Source: Mariniflexile sp. TRM1-10
GTDB lineage: Bacteria; Bacteroidota; Bacteroidia; Flavobacteriales; Flavobacteriaceae
Assembly (NCBI RefSeq): GCF_003425985.1
Contig: NZ_CP022985.1
Span: forward strand, 533,501 to 597,500
Reading direction: 5' to 3'
Length of the DNA stretch: 64,000 bases
In this document: piece by piece, positions 51,990 to 61,549 of the stretch
Numbering within the stretch: the stretch's first letter is position 1
Layout: each line of letters begins with the position of its first letter
The notes under the pieces: generated by a model
The model's database searches: none
What the model was told of the DNA's origin: nothing
Seen by the model: the letters and a program-made list of their open reading frames with translations, nothing else
Made by a program: the position numbers and the translations under genes

Positions 51990-54539
51990 ATGAAACTACA
52001 ATTCCCAAAAGTAACACTTTTAGTTTTAATTACGACACACCTCTTATCCTGTGATGCAGTAAAGCGAGTTCCCGAAAATGAACATTTACTTACCGACAAT
52101 ACTGTTTTTATAAACGGTAAAAAGGATCAAACCGAATTAATAAACAATTTATTATACCAAGAACCCAATAGCAAAATACCCATTATAGGCACTCCCTTAC
52201 GGTTACACATATACAATTTAGCCCGCAATAATAGAGATTCTTTATTTGAAGCATGGTTGGATAAAAATCCGAACCGTAGAGAACGTTTAACTAAACGCCT
52301 ATCTAAAAAACAATTAGATAAATTAAAAGAATCTTCAATAGGCTTTAATAATTGGTTACGTAAAACGGGGGAAGCTCCAGTAATTGTCGATGAAGAAAAA
52401 ACAACAAAATCTACAAAAAGACTTGAGGCTTACTATATAAACAATGGATGGTTTGATGTTGAAGCAACTTACAATATTAACAAAAAAGAAAATAAACGTG
52501 CCGATATGGAATACTATGTTGAAACAGGAACACCCTATGTTTTAGATACCATATCAGAAAAAATAAAATCAGACGTTGTTAATTCTATATATCAAAAGAC
52601 CAAGAAAAACACACTAATTAAGCATAACGAACAATACCGGTCTTCAAACTTTTCACAGGAACGCGAACGTATTTCCAATGAATTACGTAACTCTGGCGTC
52701 TATCATTTCAATCAAGATTATATCACTTTTGAAATGGATACTATTGGAACCAATAAAAAAGTAAATATTGAGATCCAAATCCAAAATAGAGCGATTAGAA
52801 CACAAGATTCCGTAAAACGCGTACCGTTTGACATTTACAAAATTAAGGATGTCAATATTATAACCGATTATACTTTTGAAAACAGAGGTAAGCCTTTTCA
52901 AGATTCCATAACCTATGAAGGCTACAAGATATATGGTTATAATAAAATAAAATACCGACCCAAAGCTTTAACCGATGCCGTTTTTATTACACCAAATACT
53001 ATTTTCAAGGATAGCGACCGAACGCTAACCTACAGGCATATTAACGAATTACGCACCTTTAAATACCCAAATATTGAGTATATAGAAAACGCAAACAATA
53101 CGCTAACAGATACTATTAGGCTAACCCCCTTAAAGAAATTCAGTTTGGGTTTTAGTGCCGATGTATCGCAAAGCAATATACAAACAGTAGGTTTCTCATT
53201 AAACCCAAGCTTATTGATTAGAAATGTTTTTAGAGGTGCCGAAACCTTAGAGCTATCGGCCATTGGATCTATTGGTGCATCAAAAGAAAAAAACAATATT
53301 AACGACCCGTTTTTTGATATTAATGAAATTGGTGCCGATTTAAAATTAACCATTCCGCGATTCTTTTTTCCTTTTAATACCGAAAAAATCATCCCAAAAT
53401 ACATGTCGCCAAGTACAAGAATAAGCTTAGCGACCACCAGTCAGACCAACATCGGATTGGACAAACAAACCTTTACAGGTATTTTTAATTACAACTGGCA
53501 ACCTTCTGCCAAAGTCACTAACAGGCTCGACGTTTTTAATATTCAATATGTTAGAAATTTAAATACTCAAAATTATTTTAGAATTTATGACAACTCATTT
53601 AGCGTATTAAATCAAGTTGCAAGAGATATTAACTATATTGAAGATGATACTAGCTTAAATCTTCCAAATTCTGACAACCCAGTAAACGAAGCAGATATTT
53701 TTATAAATGATGTGCTAAGCAATAACACCTCTTTAAACCCCAATGATCCTAGTTTTAAGTCGGTTTCCAGTATTAATGAACGCAAACAACGTTTAACCGA
53801 AAACAACTTAATAATTTCGTCAAGCTTCAGCTTAACCAACGATGAGCGTACCAATTTGTTTGACGATGACTTCTCGATTTTCCGTTTTAAATTAGAATTG
53901 GCAGGCAACCTGCTTTCCACCGTATCTGACTTTATTGGTCAGAAAAAAAACGCCGATAACCGTTATGAACTTTTTAATGTAGCCTATTCACAATTTGTCA
54001 AAACCGAATTGGACTATGTAAAACATTGGAGTTTAGGCAAAAAAAACATACTAGCAGCCAGAAGTTATTTTGGCATTGCCATACCCTATGGAAATTCCAG
54101 CAATATTCCTTTTTCCAAAAGTTTTTTTGCTGGAGGTGCTAACGATAATCGTGCTTGGACCGCCTACCGCTTAGGGCCCGGAAGTTCAGAATCCACTAAC
54201 GAGTTTAACGAGGCCAATTTAAAATTAGCCTTAAGTGTTGAACAGCGCTTTAATATTTTTGGAAAACTGAATGGTGCCGTATTTGTAGATGCAGGAAATA
54301 TTTGGAACGTGCTAGACGACGTTACGGATGAAAACGCTACATTTTCAAACCTTAGCTCATTAAAAAATATTGCCGTTGGTTCAGGTTTTGGCTTACGCTA
54401 TGATTTTAGTTTTTTTATATTTCGTTTTGATATAGGTTTTAAAACTTACGACCCTTCATACCAAGACCAAAACCGTTGGTTTAACGACTATAACTTTTCT
54501 AATGCCGTGTATAATATAGGTATTAACTATCCATTTTAA
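51990..54539 (+). CDS. tamL: TamL-like lipidated Omp85 (BamA/TamA superfamily) protein
   Basis: An 849-residue outer-membrane assembly protein. The signal ends in a lipobox (THLLSCDAVK), so it is a lipoprotein, which separates TamL from TamA and BamA. POTRA-type domains occupy ~25-370, with a conserved TKSTKRLEAYYINNGWFDVEA. The C-terminal 16-strand barrel holds SFFAGGANDNRAWTAYRLGP, the Omp85 loop-6-like motif, and ends SNAVYNIGINYPF. In Bacteroidota TamL pairs with TamB for envelope assembly; tamB is not in the window. Confidence 0.87.
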   Translation: MKLQFPKVTLLVLITTHLLSCDAVKRVPENEHLLTDNTVFINGKKDQTELINNLLYQEPNSKIPIIGTPLRLHIYNLARNNRDSLFEAWLDKNPNRRERLTKRLSKKQLDKLKESSIGFNNWLRKTGEAPVIVDEEKTTKSTKRLEAYYINNGWFDVEATYNINKKENKRADMEYYVETGTPYVLDTISEKIKSDVVNSIYQKTKKNTLIKHNEQYRSSNFSQERERISNELRNSGVYHFNQDYITFEMDTIGTNKKVNIEIQIQNRAIRTQDSVKRVPFDIYKIKDVNIITDYTFENRGKPFQDSITYEGYKIYGYNKIKYRPKALTDAVFITPNTIFKDSDRTLTYRHINELRTFKYPNIEYIENANNTLTDTIRLTPLKKFSLGFSADVSQSNIQTVGFSLNPSLLIRNVFRGAETLELSAIGSIGASKEKNNINDPFFDINEIGADLKLTIPRFFFPFNTEKIIPKYMSPSTRISLATTSQTNIGLDKQTFTGIFNYNWQPSAKVTNRLDVFNIQYVRNLNTQNYFRIYDNSFSVLNQVARDINYIEDDTSLNLPNSDNPVNEADIFINDVLSNNTSLNPNDPSFKSVSSINERKQRLTENNLIISSSFSLTNDERTNLFDDDFSIFRFKLELAGNLLSTVSDFIGQKKNADNRYELFNVAYSQFVKTELDYVKHWSLGKKNILAARSYFGIAIPYGNSSNIPFSKSFFAGGANDNRAWTAYRLGPGSSESTNEFNEANLKLALSVEQRFNIFGKLNGAVFVDAGNIWNVLDDVTDENATFSNLSSLKNIAVGSGFGLRYDFSFFIFRFDIGFKTYDPSYQDQNRWFNDYNFSNAVYNIGINYPF

Positions 54540-54631
54540 TAGCTTAATCATTCTTCACAAACTATAACGTTTTAGTACTTATTTAGTATTTTCAAACCGT
54601 TAAAACACTAAAAATGTTTTAAAAATTGATT

Positions 54632-54639
54632 ACTTTTGA
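54632..54639 (+). promoter_or_regulatory. Putative -7 element of fbaA (TACTTTTG)
   Basis: TAnnTTTG match 35 bp before the ATG at 54674. It lies in the upstream frame extension and so supports the later start. Confidence 0.45.
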
Positions 54640-54673
54640 AAACTTACAAACTAAAATAAAATTTCAAATAATT

Positions 54674-55741
54674 ATGGGACATAATATAAAACCAGGCGTT
54701 GCTACAGGACGAGAAGTACAAGCCATTTTTAAACTCGCTAAAGAAAAAGGATTTGCTTTACCAGCTGTAAATGTCATTGGTTCAGATACAATTAATGGCG
54801 TATTGGAAACTGCAGCAGAACTAAATGCACCAGTAATTATTCAATTTTCAAATGGTGGTGCACAATTTAATGCTGGAAAAGGCTTAAGTAACGAAGGCCA
54901 GAAAGCAGCTATCGCAGGAGCTATCGCAGGAGCAAAACACGTACACACATTAGCAGAAGCATACGGTGTTCCTGTAATTTTACATACAGACCACTGTGCA
55001 AAAAAACTATTACCTTGGATTGATGGTTTATTGGACGCCAGTGAAAAACATTTCGCTGAAACCGGAAAATCACTTTTCAGTTCTCACATGATTGACCTTT
55101 CGGAAGAACCCATCGAAGAAAACATAGAAATATGCAAAACCTATTTAGAACGTATGAGCAAAATGGGGATGACATTAGAAATTGAATTGGGGATTACAGG
55201 TGGTGAAGAAGACGGTGTAGATAATAGTGATGTAGATGATTCTAAATTATATACACAACCAGAAGAAGTTGCCTATGCATACGAAGAATTAAGTAAAGTA
55301 AGCGACCAGTTTACTATTGCTGCAGCTTTCGGTAACGTACACGGCGTATACAAACCAGGAAACGTAAAATTAACACCAAAAATCTTGAAAAACTCTCAAG
55401 ATTATATTTCTAAAAAATACGGTGTAGGTCATAACCATATTGATTTTGTATTCCATGGTGGTTCAGGTTCTACAGTTGAAGAAATTCGTGAAGGTATTAG
55501 CTACGGTGTTATTAAAATGAATATAGATACCGATTTACAATATGCCTTTATGAGTGGTATTCGTGACTATATGAACAGTAAAAAAGATTATTTACAAGGA
55601 CAAATTGGAAACCCTGAAGGCTCTGATGTTCCTAACAAAAAATACTACGACCCACGTGTTTGGTTACGTTCGGGCGAAGTCACTTTTATTGAGCGTTTAA
55701 AAAAGGCTTTCGAAGACCTTAATAATGTAAATACACTATAA
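54674..55741 (+). CDS. fbaA: Class II fructose-1,6-bisphosphate aldolase
   Basis: Cytosolic zinc-dependent aldolase of glycolysis and gluconeogenesis, 355 residues from the ATG at 54674 (MGHNIKPGVATGREVQ). Zinc ligands in VILHTDHCAKKLLPW and the later GVGHNHIDFVFHGGSGS; the NMDTDLQYA-type region reads KMNIDTDLQYA. Length and the Asp-rich insert EEDGVDNSDVDDSKL fit the class IIA branch. A terminator follows. Confidence 0.96.
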   Translation: MGHNIKPGVATGREVQAIFKLAKEKGFALPAVNVIGSDTINGVLETAAELNAPVIIQFSNGGAQFNAGKGLSNEGQKAAIAGAIAGAKHVHTLAEAYGVPVILHTDHCAKKLLPWIDGLLDASEKHFAETGKSLFSSHMIDLSEEPIEENIEICKTYLERMSKMGMTLEIELGITGGEEDGVDNSDVDDSKLYTQPEEVAYAYEELSKVSDQFTIAAAFGNVHGVYKPGNVKLTPKILKNSQDYISKKYGVGHNHIDFVFHGGSGSTVEEIREGISYGVIKMNIDTDLQYAFMSGIRDYMNSKKDYLQGQIGNPEGSDVPNKKYYDPRVWLRSGEVTFIERLKKAFEDLNNVNTL

Positions 55742-55761
55742 AATAGAGTTGTTATGTATAT

Positions 55762-55789
55762 AAAATCCTGCTTCACGCAGGATTTTTTC
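55762..55789 (+). terminator. Terminator of fbaA
   Basis: Stem aaaatcctgc / gcaggatttt around ttcac, then T-run. Starts 21 bp past the stop. Confidence 0.9.
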
Positions 55790-55974
55790 ATTTCTAAGCA
55801 ATAAAAAAATTAAAAAAATTCAATTAATAAAAACAGAATGGCTTTACTACTAAATTAAAATAAAGCCTTAATTTTGTAGTCAGGCTTTTTGCTTTATCAT
55901 TTTTGATTTTACACATAACGTGTTTGTTAAAAAAGAATCTAGCAACTATCCTTAACGAAAATACCGATGTACAA

Positions 55975-56030
55975 AATTTTTTAAATCTAAAATTGTAAAT
56001 CGTAAATCTAAAATCGTAAATCATAAATCA
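55975..56030. repeat. Short direct repeats aaatc(t/g)aaaatcgt before accD
   Basis: Imperfect head-to-tail copies of the word taaatctaaaa(t/c)gtaaatcg occupy the last ~55 bp before the accD ATG. The rest of the gap (55790-55975) is AT-rich with one weak hairpin (aaagcct / aggcttt, about 55862-55893). Confidence 0.55.
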
Positions 56031-56032
56031 CT

Positions 56033-56890
56033 ATGTCTTGGTTTAAAAGAAAAACAAAAGGAATAACAACAACAACAGAGGAAAAAAAAGACACCCCTAG
56101 GGGTCTTTGGTACAAATCTCCAACTGGAAAAATTGTCGATACAGATGAACTTGAAAAAAACTTTTATGTAAGTCCGGAAGATGGATACCACGTTCGAATA
56201 GGAAGTAAAGAATACTTCGAAATTCTTTTTGATGATAATAAATTTAAAGAGCTGGACGCTAATTTAGAATCTAAAGACCCATTAAAATTTGTTGACACTA
56301 AAAAATATCCAGACCGTTTAAAAGCTGCCCAAGAAAAAACCAAATTAAAAGACGCTATTAGAGTAGGCGTTGGCAAATCTAAAGGAAAAGACTTGGTCGT
56401 TGCTTGTATGGATTTTGCATTTATTGGTGGCTCTATGGGAAGTGTTGTTGGTGAAAAAATTGCACGTGCTGCAGATTATTCATTAAAAAACAACATTCCA
56501 CTAATGGTCATTTCTAAATCTGGTGGTGCCCGTATGATGGAGGCAGCTTTATCGCTTATGCAATTAGCAAAAACATCTGTAAAGTTAGCACAATTAGCAG
56601 ATGCTGGCATTCCATACATATCATTATGTACCGACCCAACAACTGGTGGTACTACAGCATCGTTTGCCATGTTGGGAGATATTAATATTGCAGAACCAGG
56701 TGCTTTAATTGGGTTTGCAGGCCCTCGTGTAGTAAAAGATACGACTGGCAAGGATTTACCTGAAGGTTTTCAAACCTCAGAGTTTTTATTGGAACACGGT
56801 TTCTTAGATTTTATTACACTAAGAAAAGATTTAAAAACCAAAGTAAATCAGTATTTGGATTTAATTTTAAATCAGCCTTTAAGAACATAA
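56033..56890 (+). CDS. accD: Acetyl-CoA carboxylase carboxyltransferase beta subunit
   Basis: Carboxyltransferase beta subunit, 285 residues, transferring CO2 from carboxybiotin to acetyl-CoA in the first step of fatty-acid synthesis. The crotonase core is intact: [46 protein letters not shown] and [12 protein letters not shown]. The N-terminal Cys4 zinc ribbon is absent: positions that carry CxxC pairs read SPTG (29-32) and SPED (47-50). Other flavobacterial AccD proteins, as I recall them, share this loss. accA is not in the window. Confidence 0.95.
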   Translation: MSWFKRKTKGITTTTEEKKDTPRGLWYKSPTGKIVDTDELEKNFYVSPEDGYHVRIGSKEYFEILFDDNKFKELDANLESKDPLKFVDTKKYPDRLKAAQEKTKLKDAIRVGVGKSKGKDLVVACMDFAFIGGSMGSVVGEKIARAADYSLKNNIPLMVISKSGGARMMEAALSLMQLAKTSVKLAQLADAGIPYISLCTDPTTGGTTASFAMLGDINIAEPGALIGFAGPRVVKDTTGKDLPEGFQTSEFLLEHGFLDFITLRKDLKTKVNQYLDLILNQPLRT

Positions 56891-56992
56891 ATATTAACAC
56901 ATTACAATAAACTACCTCGTAGATTTAAAAAATTTACGAGGTAGTTTGTATAAGTAACTAAGTTGAATGGAGAATTAATGTAAAAATAGATA

Positions 56993-57170
56993 GAATTCAT
57001 CTTGACTTCTCTATTTCCTAAAACCTGCCTGCCGGCAGGCAGGAATGGCTAAAATTCGTCCATAGTTTATTTCTTTTTTATGCTTAGCTCCGCCTATGCC
57101 TTTCAAAAAGTGCATCATCCGTACAAATTTTATCTCATTTTCGGTTAAAAACAAAAATCAAGAAGAGTTC
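56993..57170. repeat. 180-bp inverted-repeat element, copy 2
   Basis: Same element as at 49104: starts gaattcatcttgacttct, ends agaagagttc, with the identical 20-bp palindrome at 57024-57043 and the same caaattttatctcattttcgg tail. Its terminal repeats differ at about four positions. It lies between accD and a convergent kinase gene. Confidence 0.87.
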
Positions 57171-57180
57171 ATAATTTTCT

Positions 57181-58278
57181 TTAACCTGCTTTCAAAAAAA
57201 TCGAAAATGTTGTACCGACATCAACTTCACTTTTTACTTTTATATACCCTCCCAACGATTCAACATGATTTTTAGTAATAAAGAGTCCTACACCTAAAGC
57301 GTCTTTATTCTTATGAAAGGTTTTGTACATTTGAAATAACGTATTGCCAAATTTATCTAAATCGATTCCCAAACCATTATCTTCTATATGGAATATAACA
57401 TATCCTTCTTGAATCTCACTGGATAGTTTAATAATGGTATCTCTTTTATCAGAACGGTATTTAACAGCATTCGTTAAAAAATTTAAAATAATACTATCCA
57501 AATACGCTGGGACAGCTTTAACATTATGATTCTCATTAACATCATTCTTAATTGTACAATGAATGTTTTTTGCCAATGCACTCACGTTATATATAGATTG
57601 ATTAACATAATCATATAAATTAAGTACCTCAATATTACTTTCATCAATAGCTTTTATTTTGGCCACTTCTGCTAAATGCAAAACCGTTTGGTTTAAATTT
57701 ATTACAGAACCTTTTAAAAGTTCAAAATTCTCATCTTCTGTTAGTTCATGCGATTCTTCTTCAAGAAACGTCACTAAAGTCATTAAGTTTGAAACATGGG
57801 TTCGTAAGTTATGGGTAATAATCTCTGCAAAGCTAGATAACCTACTATTTTGTTCCCTTGCTACATCTAGCATGATTTCTAATTGATTTCTGTCCGCTTT
57901 CCTTTTGGAAATATCATCAATTTGAGATATAATGTATAACGGTTCACCTTTAACATTCCTAACTATTGAGGCAGATAGCATGGCCCAAACTATGCTTCCG
58001 TCTTTATGAAAATAGCGCTTTTCCATTTGATAGTTTTCAGCCTCACCTTGAAGTAGTGATTCCACGCAACTTAAATTGGCATCTAAATCATCTTTATGGG
58101 TAATGTCTGTAAACGACATGTTATAAAGTTCCTCTTCAAAATACCCTAAAAAATTAGTAACACTTTTATTAACCTTTATCCATCGACCATCGAGACTCAA
58201 AATGGCTATTCCACCTCTAGCATAATTGAAAATATTTTCAAATAGTTTGTCTTTTACCAGACTTAGGTTTTTAGGCAT
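57181..58278 (-). CDS. Soluble PAS sensor histidine kinase
   Basis: A 365-residue kinase without membrane helices. An N-terminal PAS domain (~12-125; GGIAILSLDGRWIKVN and ISQIDDISKRK) feeds a HisKA-like domain with His156 in FAEIITHNLRTHVSNL and a HATPase with ILNFLTNAVKYRSD, DNGLGIDLDKFG and LGVGLFITKNHVE. No regulator is adjacent, so its partner is unknown. It lies between two inverted-repeat elements. Confidence 0.9.
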   Translation of the reverse strand: MPKNLSLVKDKLFENIFNYARGGIAILSLDGRWIKVNKSVTNFLGYFEEELYNMSFTDITHKDDLDANLSCVESLLQGEAENYQMEKRYFHKDGSIVWAMLSASIVRNVKGEPLYIISQIDDISKRKADRNQLEIMLDVAREQNSRLSSFAEIITHNLRTHVSNLMTLVTFLEEESHELTEDENFELLKGSVINLNQTVLHLAEVAKIKAIDESNIEVLNLYDYVNQSIYNVSALAKNIHCTIKNDVNENHNVKAVPAYLDSIILNFLTNAVKYRSDKRDTIIKLSSEIQEGYVIFHIEDNGLGIDLDKFGNTLFQMYKTFHKNKDALGVGLFITKNHVESLGGYIKVKSEVDVGTTFSIFLKAG

Positions 58279-58309
58279 CGTTATGAGGGAATAAAAAAAT
58301 GGACTCTTA

Positions 58310-58471
58310 AGATACTGTTTAAGTTTTATCCTTTGGCTCTTTTATGTGCCTTTTTCCGCCATACTTCAGCTATTTTTCGGTCCATAGCTATGGCTATGAA
58401 TCTCAAAATACCTTCGTCTAACAAAAAAATACCCTATAAAACATTCCAAAAACAAAATTTAAACAGTATCT
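58310..58471. repeat. 162-bp inverted-repeat element, different termini
   Basis: Starts agatactgtttaagtttt (58310-58327) and ends aaaatttaaacagtatct (58454-58471), arms complementary at all but one position. The interior (ccatagctatggctatgaatctcaaaatacc) is reminiscent of gcatagcgatgctatggcttgcaaaaag in the 180-bp family. No open frame. Confidence 0.75.
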
Positions 58472-58547
58472 AAATATAGTGATTTTTTTCGAAAATATTA
58501 CTTTAAAAAAGAATTGCTACTTGTTATTATAAAATTAATTTATTCAC

Positions 58548-58555
58548 TATATTTG
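58548..58555 (+). promoter_or_regulatory. Putative -7 element of rpsO (TATATTTG)
   Basis: Perfect TAnnTTTG, 54 bp before the ATG at 58610; the frame extension upstream is therefore not coding. Confidence 0.6.
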
Positions 58556-58560
58556 CCGCT

Positions 58561-58577
58561 CGAAAGAAAGGCTTTCG
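58561..58577 (+). promoter_or_regulatory. Leader hairpin of rpsO (cgaaag-aaagg-ctttcg)
   Basis: 6-bp perfect stem with a 5-base loop, right at the start of the predicted rpsO mRNA. S15 binds its own leader in several bacteria, so this may be an autoregulatory site; that is inference. Confidence 0.4.
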
Positions 58578-58609
58578 TGTACATAAAAATTATTTACAAC
58601 AATATTAGC

Positions 58610-58879
58610 ATGTATTTAGATCAAAAAGAAAAAGAAGCCATCTTTACAAAACACGGTAAAGATGCAAAAGACACAGGTTCTGCAGAAGGACAAATTGCGT
58701 TATTCACTTACAGAATCAATCACTTAACTGAACACTTAAAAAAGAATCGTAAAGATTTTAACACCGAGCGTTCATTAGTAAAATTAGTAGGTAAAAGAAG
58801 AAGCTTACTAGATTACTTAACTAAGAAAGATATCTTAAGATATCGCGCGATAGTAAAAGAATTAGGATTAAGAAAATAA
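58610..58879 (+). CDS. rpsO: 30S ribosomal protein S15
   Basis: Binds 16S rRNA central domain, 89 residues, the standard length, from the ATG at 58610 (MYLDQKEKEAIFTKHGKDAK). Core motifs: TGSAEGQIALFTYRINHLTEHL and GKRRSLLDYL. Followed by a strong terminator and pnp, the classical rpsO-pnp order. Confidence 0.97.
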   Translation: MYLDQKEKEAIFTKHGKDAKDTGSAEGQIALFTYRINHLTEHLKKNRKDFNTERSLVKLVGKRRSLLDYLTKKDILRYRAIVKELGLRK

Positions 58880-58880
58880 A

Positions 58881-58909
58881 AAAAAGAGGCTTTTTCAGCC
58901 TCTTTTTTG
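58881..58909 (+). terminator. Terminator between rpsO and pnp
   Basis: Stem aaaaagaggct / agcctcttttt around ttttc, then T. Starts 2 bp after the stop. Confidence 0.9.
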
Positions 58910-59035
58910 TTTTAAATATAACTCTGCGTAGAGTATAAACCCGTATTGAAGAAGCTTATTATAGTTTTTCATTGGTCACACAACAACTACACACAACAAC
59001 ACAACGACCATTGTTTAATTAGAATTAAAAAATTT

Positions 59036-61306
59036 ATGATTCCAAAAGTTTTTAGAGAGGTCATTGACCTTGGTGATGGACGTACAATTTCCATCGAAAC
59101 CGGAAAATTAGCAAAACAGGCGCACGGTTCTGTTGTTGTGCAATCTGGAAAATGTATGCTTTTGTGTACAGTTGTTTCCAACTACCAACAAAGTGATGTT
59201 GACTTTTTACCGTTAACGGTAGATTACAGAGAAAAATTTGCTGCTTCTGGACGTTATCCAGGAGGTTTCTTTAAAAGAGAAGCAAGACCCAGTGATGGCG
59301 AAGTATTAACAATGCGTTTAGTAGACCGTGTTTTACGTCCGTTATTCCCAAAAGATTACCATGCTGAAACCCAATTAATGATTCAGTTAATGTCTCATGA
59401 TGAGGATGTGATGCCAGACGCTATGGCTGGATTAGCAGCTTCTGCAGCGATTCAATTATCTGACATTCCTTTTGAAACACCAATTTCTGAAGTTAGAGTA
59501 GGCCGTGTAGATGGTCAATTTATCATCAATCCAACAAGAGCACAATTAGCAGTTTCCGATATCGATATGGTTATTGGAGCATCCGCAGATTCTGTGATGA
59601 TGGTTGAAGGTGAGATGAGTGAGATTTCTGAAGAAGAAATGGTTGAAGCCATTAAGTTTGCACACGAAGCCATTAAAGTACAATGTACTGCTCAAGTAAA
59701 ATTAGCGGAAGCCTTTGGTAAAAAAGAAACTCGTGAATACGAACCAGAACGTGAAGATGAAGCATTAGCTAAAAAGGTAGAAGCTTTAACTTACGATAAA
59801 GTATATGCCGTAGCAAGAGCTGCATCGGCAAAACATGAGCGCAGTGCTGCTTTTGAAGCTATTAAAGAAGAAGTAAAAGCAACATTTACCGAAGAAGAAT
59901 TGGCTGATTATGGAGGCATGGTTTCTAAATACTTCTATAAAGCTGAGAAAAAAGCGGTTAGAGATTTAACCTTGAATGAAGGCTTACGTTTAGATGGACG
60001 TAAAACAACAGACATCAGACCTATTTGGTGTGAAATCGATTATTTACCATCTACACATGGTTCATCAATCTTTACCCGTGGGGAAACTCAAGCCTTGGCA
60101 ACAGTTACTTTAGGAACTTCAAGAGAAGCCAATCAAATAGATATGCCATCGTTTGAAGGAGAAGAGCGTTTCTATTTACACTATAACTTCCCTCCTTTTT
60201 CAACTGGTGAAGCGCGTCCAATAAGAGGAACGTCTCGTCGTGAAGTAGGTCATGGAAATTTAGCACAACGTGCCTTAAAAGGTATGGTACCTGCAGATTG
60301 TCCGTATACCGTAAGAATCGTGTCTGAAGTATTAGAATCAAACGGTTCGTCTTCTATGGCTACTGTTTGTGCTGGTACAATGGCATTAATGGATGCAGGC
60401 GTTCAAATTAAAAAACCAGTTTCAGGTATTGCCATGGGATTAATCTCTGATGCTGAAACAGGAAAATACGCCGTATTATCTGATATTTTAGGTGATGAAG
60501 ACCACTTAGGAGATATGGACTTTAAAGTAACCGGTACTGCCGATGGTATTACTGCTTGCCAAATGGACATAAAAGTTAAAGGTCTTTCTTATGAAATTTT
60601 AGTAAATGCTCTTAAACAAGCACAAGCTGGACGTTTACATATTTTGGGCAAACTTACTGAAACCATTGCACAACCAAATGCAGATGTAAAAGCACATGCT
60701 CCTAAAATGATTACAAGAGTGATTCCTAATGCGTTTATTGGTGCCTTAATTGGTCCTGGTGGCAAAGTGATTCAAGAATTACAAAAAGCGACTAAAACAA
60801 CCATCGTTATTAACGAGGATCCGATTACCGAAGAAGGTATTGTTGAAATTTTAGGAACCAATCAAGATGGTATTGATGCGGTTTTAGCTAAAATAGACTC
60901 GTTAATGTTTAAACCGGAAGTTGGTGGCACTTACGAAGTAAGAGTCATTAAAATGCTGGATTTTGGAGCTGTTGTAGAATATACGGAAGCACCAGGAAAC
61001 GAGGTGTTATTACACGTAAGCGAACTAGCTTGGGAACGTACCGAAAATGTAACCGATGTGGTTAATATGGGCGATGTTTTCAATGTGAAGTATTTTGGTG
61101 TAGATCCAAAAACCCGTAAAGAAAAAGTATCCCGTAAAGCATTATTGGAAAAACCAGAAGGTTATGTAGCAAGACCACCAAGAGATAACAACGACCGTGG
61201 TGGACGTGATAACAGAGGTGGAAGTCGTGATAATCGCGGACGTGATAATCGTAGAGATGATCGTCGTGACGATAGAAGACCTAGAGAAGACAGAAAAGAC
61301 GACTAA
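59036..61306 (+). CDS. pnp: Polynucleotide phosphorylase
   Basis: 3'-5' exoribonuclease and RNA-degradosome component, 756 residues from the ATG at 59036 ([20 protein letters not shown]); earlier frame has no support. Two RNase PH domains (~10-145 and ~320-545, the second with PPFSTGEA and [15 protein letters not shown]), a KH domain ([12 protein letters not shown]) and an S1 domain ([20 protein letters not shown]). The C-terminus is an Arg/Gly/Asp-rich tail (from ~725) that probably contacts RNA. The leader holds a CA-rich stretch bounded by ggtc/gacc. Terminator follows. Confidence 0.97.
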   Translation: MIPKVFREVIDLGDGRTISIETGKLAKQAHGSVVVQSGKCMLLCTVVSNYQQSDVDFLPLTVDYREKFAASGRYPGGFFKREARPSDGEVLTMRLVDRVLRPLFPKDYHAETQLMIQLMSHDEDVMPDAMAGLAASAAIQLSDIPFETPISEVRVGRVDGQFIINPTRAQLAVSDIDMVIGASADSVMMVEGEMSEISEEEMVEAIKFAHEAIKVQCTAQVKLAEAFGKKETREYEPEREDEALAKKVEALTYDKVYAVARAASAKHERSAAFEAIKEEVKATFTEEELADYGGMVSKYFYKAEKKAVRDLTLNEGLRLDGRKTTDIRPIWCEIDYLPSTHGSSIFTRGETQALATVTLGTSREANQIDMPSFEGEERFYLHYNFPPFSTGEARPIRGTSRREVGHGNLAQRALKGMVPADCPYTVRIVSEVLESNGSSSMATVCAGTMALMDAGVQIKKPVSGIAMGLISDAETGKYAVLSDILGDEDHLGDMDFKVTGTADGITACQMDIKVKGLSYEILVNALKQAQAGRLHILGKLTETIAQPNADVKAHAPKMITRVIPNAFIGALIGPGGKVIQELQKATKTTIVINEDPITEEGIVEILGTNQDGIDAVLAKIDSLMFKPEVGGTYEVRVIKMLDFGAVVEYTEAPGNEVLLHVSELAWERTENVTDVVNMGDVFNVKYFGVDPKTRKEKVSRKALLEKPEGYVARPPRDNNDRGGRDNRGGSRDNRGRDNRRDDRRDDRRPREDRKDD

Positions 61307-61328
61307 GTTTTTATAATCTTATAAATTT

Positions 61329-61363
61329 AAAACCTCACAAGATATTTTTTTGTGAGGTTTTTT
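61329..61363 (+). terminator. Terminator of pnp
   Basis: Stem aaaacctcacaa / ttgtgaggtttt with T-run. Confidence 0.9.
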
Positions 61364-61369
61364 AATTTA

Positions 61370-61549
61370 GAACTCATCTTGACTTTTTCTATTTCCTAAA
61401 ACCTGCCTGCCGGCAGGCAGGAAGGGCTAAAATCCGTCCATATTTTGTTTCTTTTTTTATGCTTAGCTCTACTATGCCTTTCAAAAAGCGTCTCATCTGC
61501 ACAGATTTTATCTCATTTTAGGTTAAACATAAAAAATAAAGATGAGTTC
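61370..61549. repeat. 180-bp inverted-repeat element, copy 3
   Basis: Starts gaactcatcttgacttttt, ends aataaagatgagttc, with the 20-bp palindrome at 61402-61421. It abuts the stop codon of the next minus-strand gene exactly, so it may serve as its 3' UTR. Confidence 0.9.
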
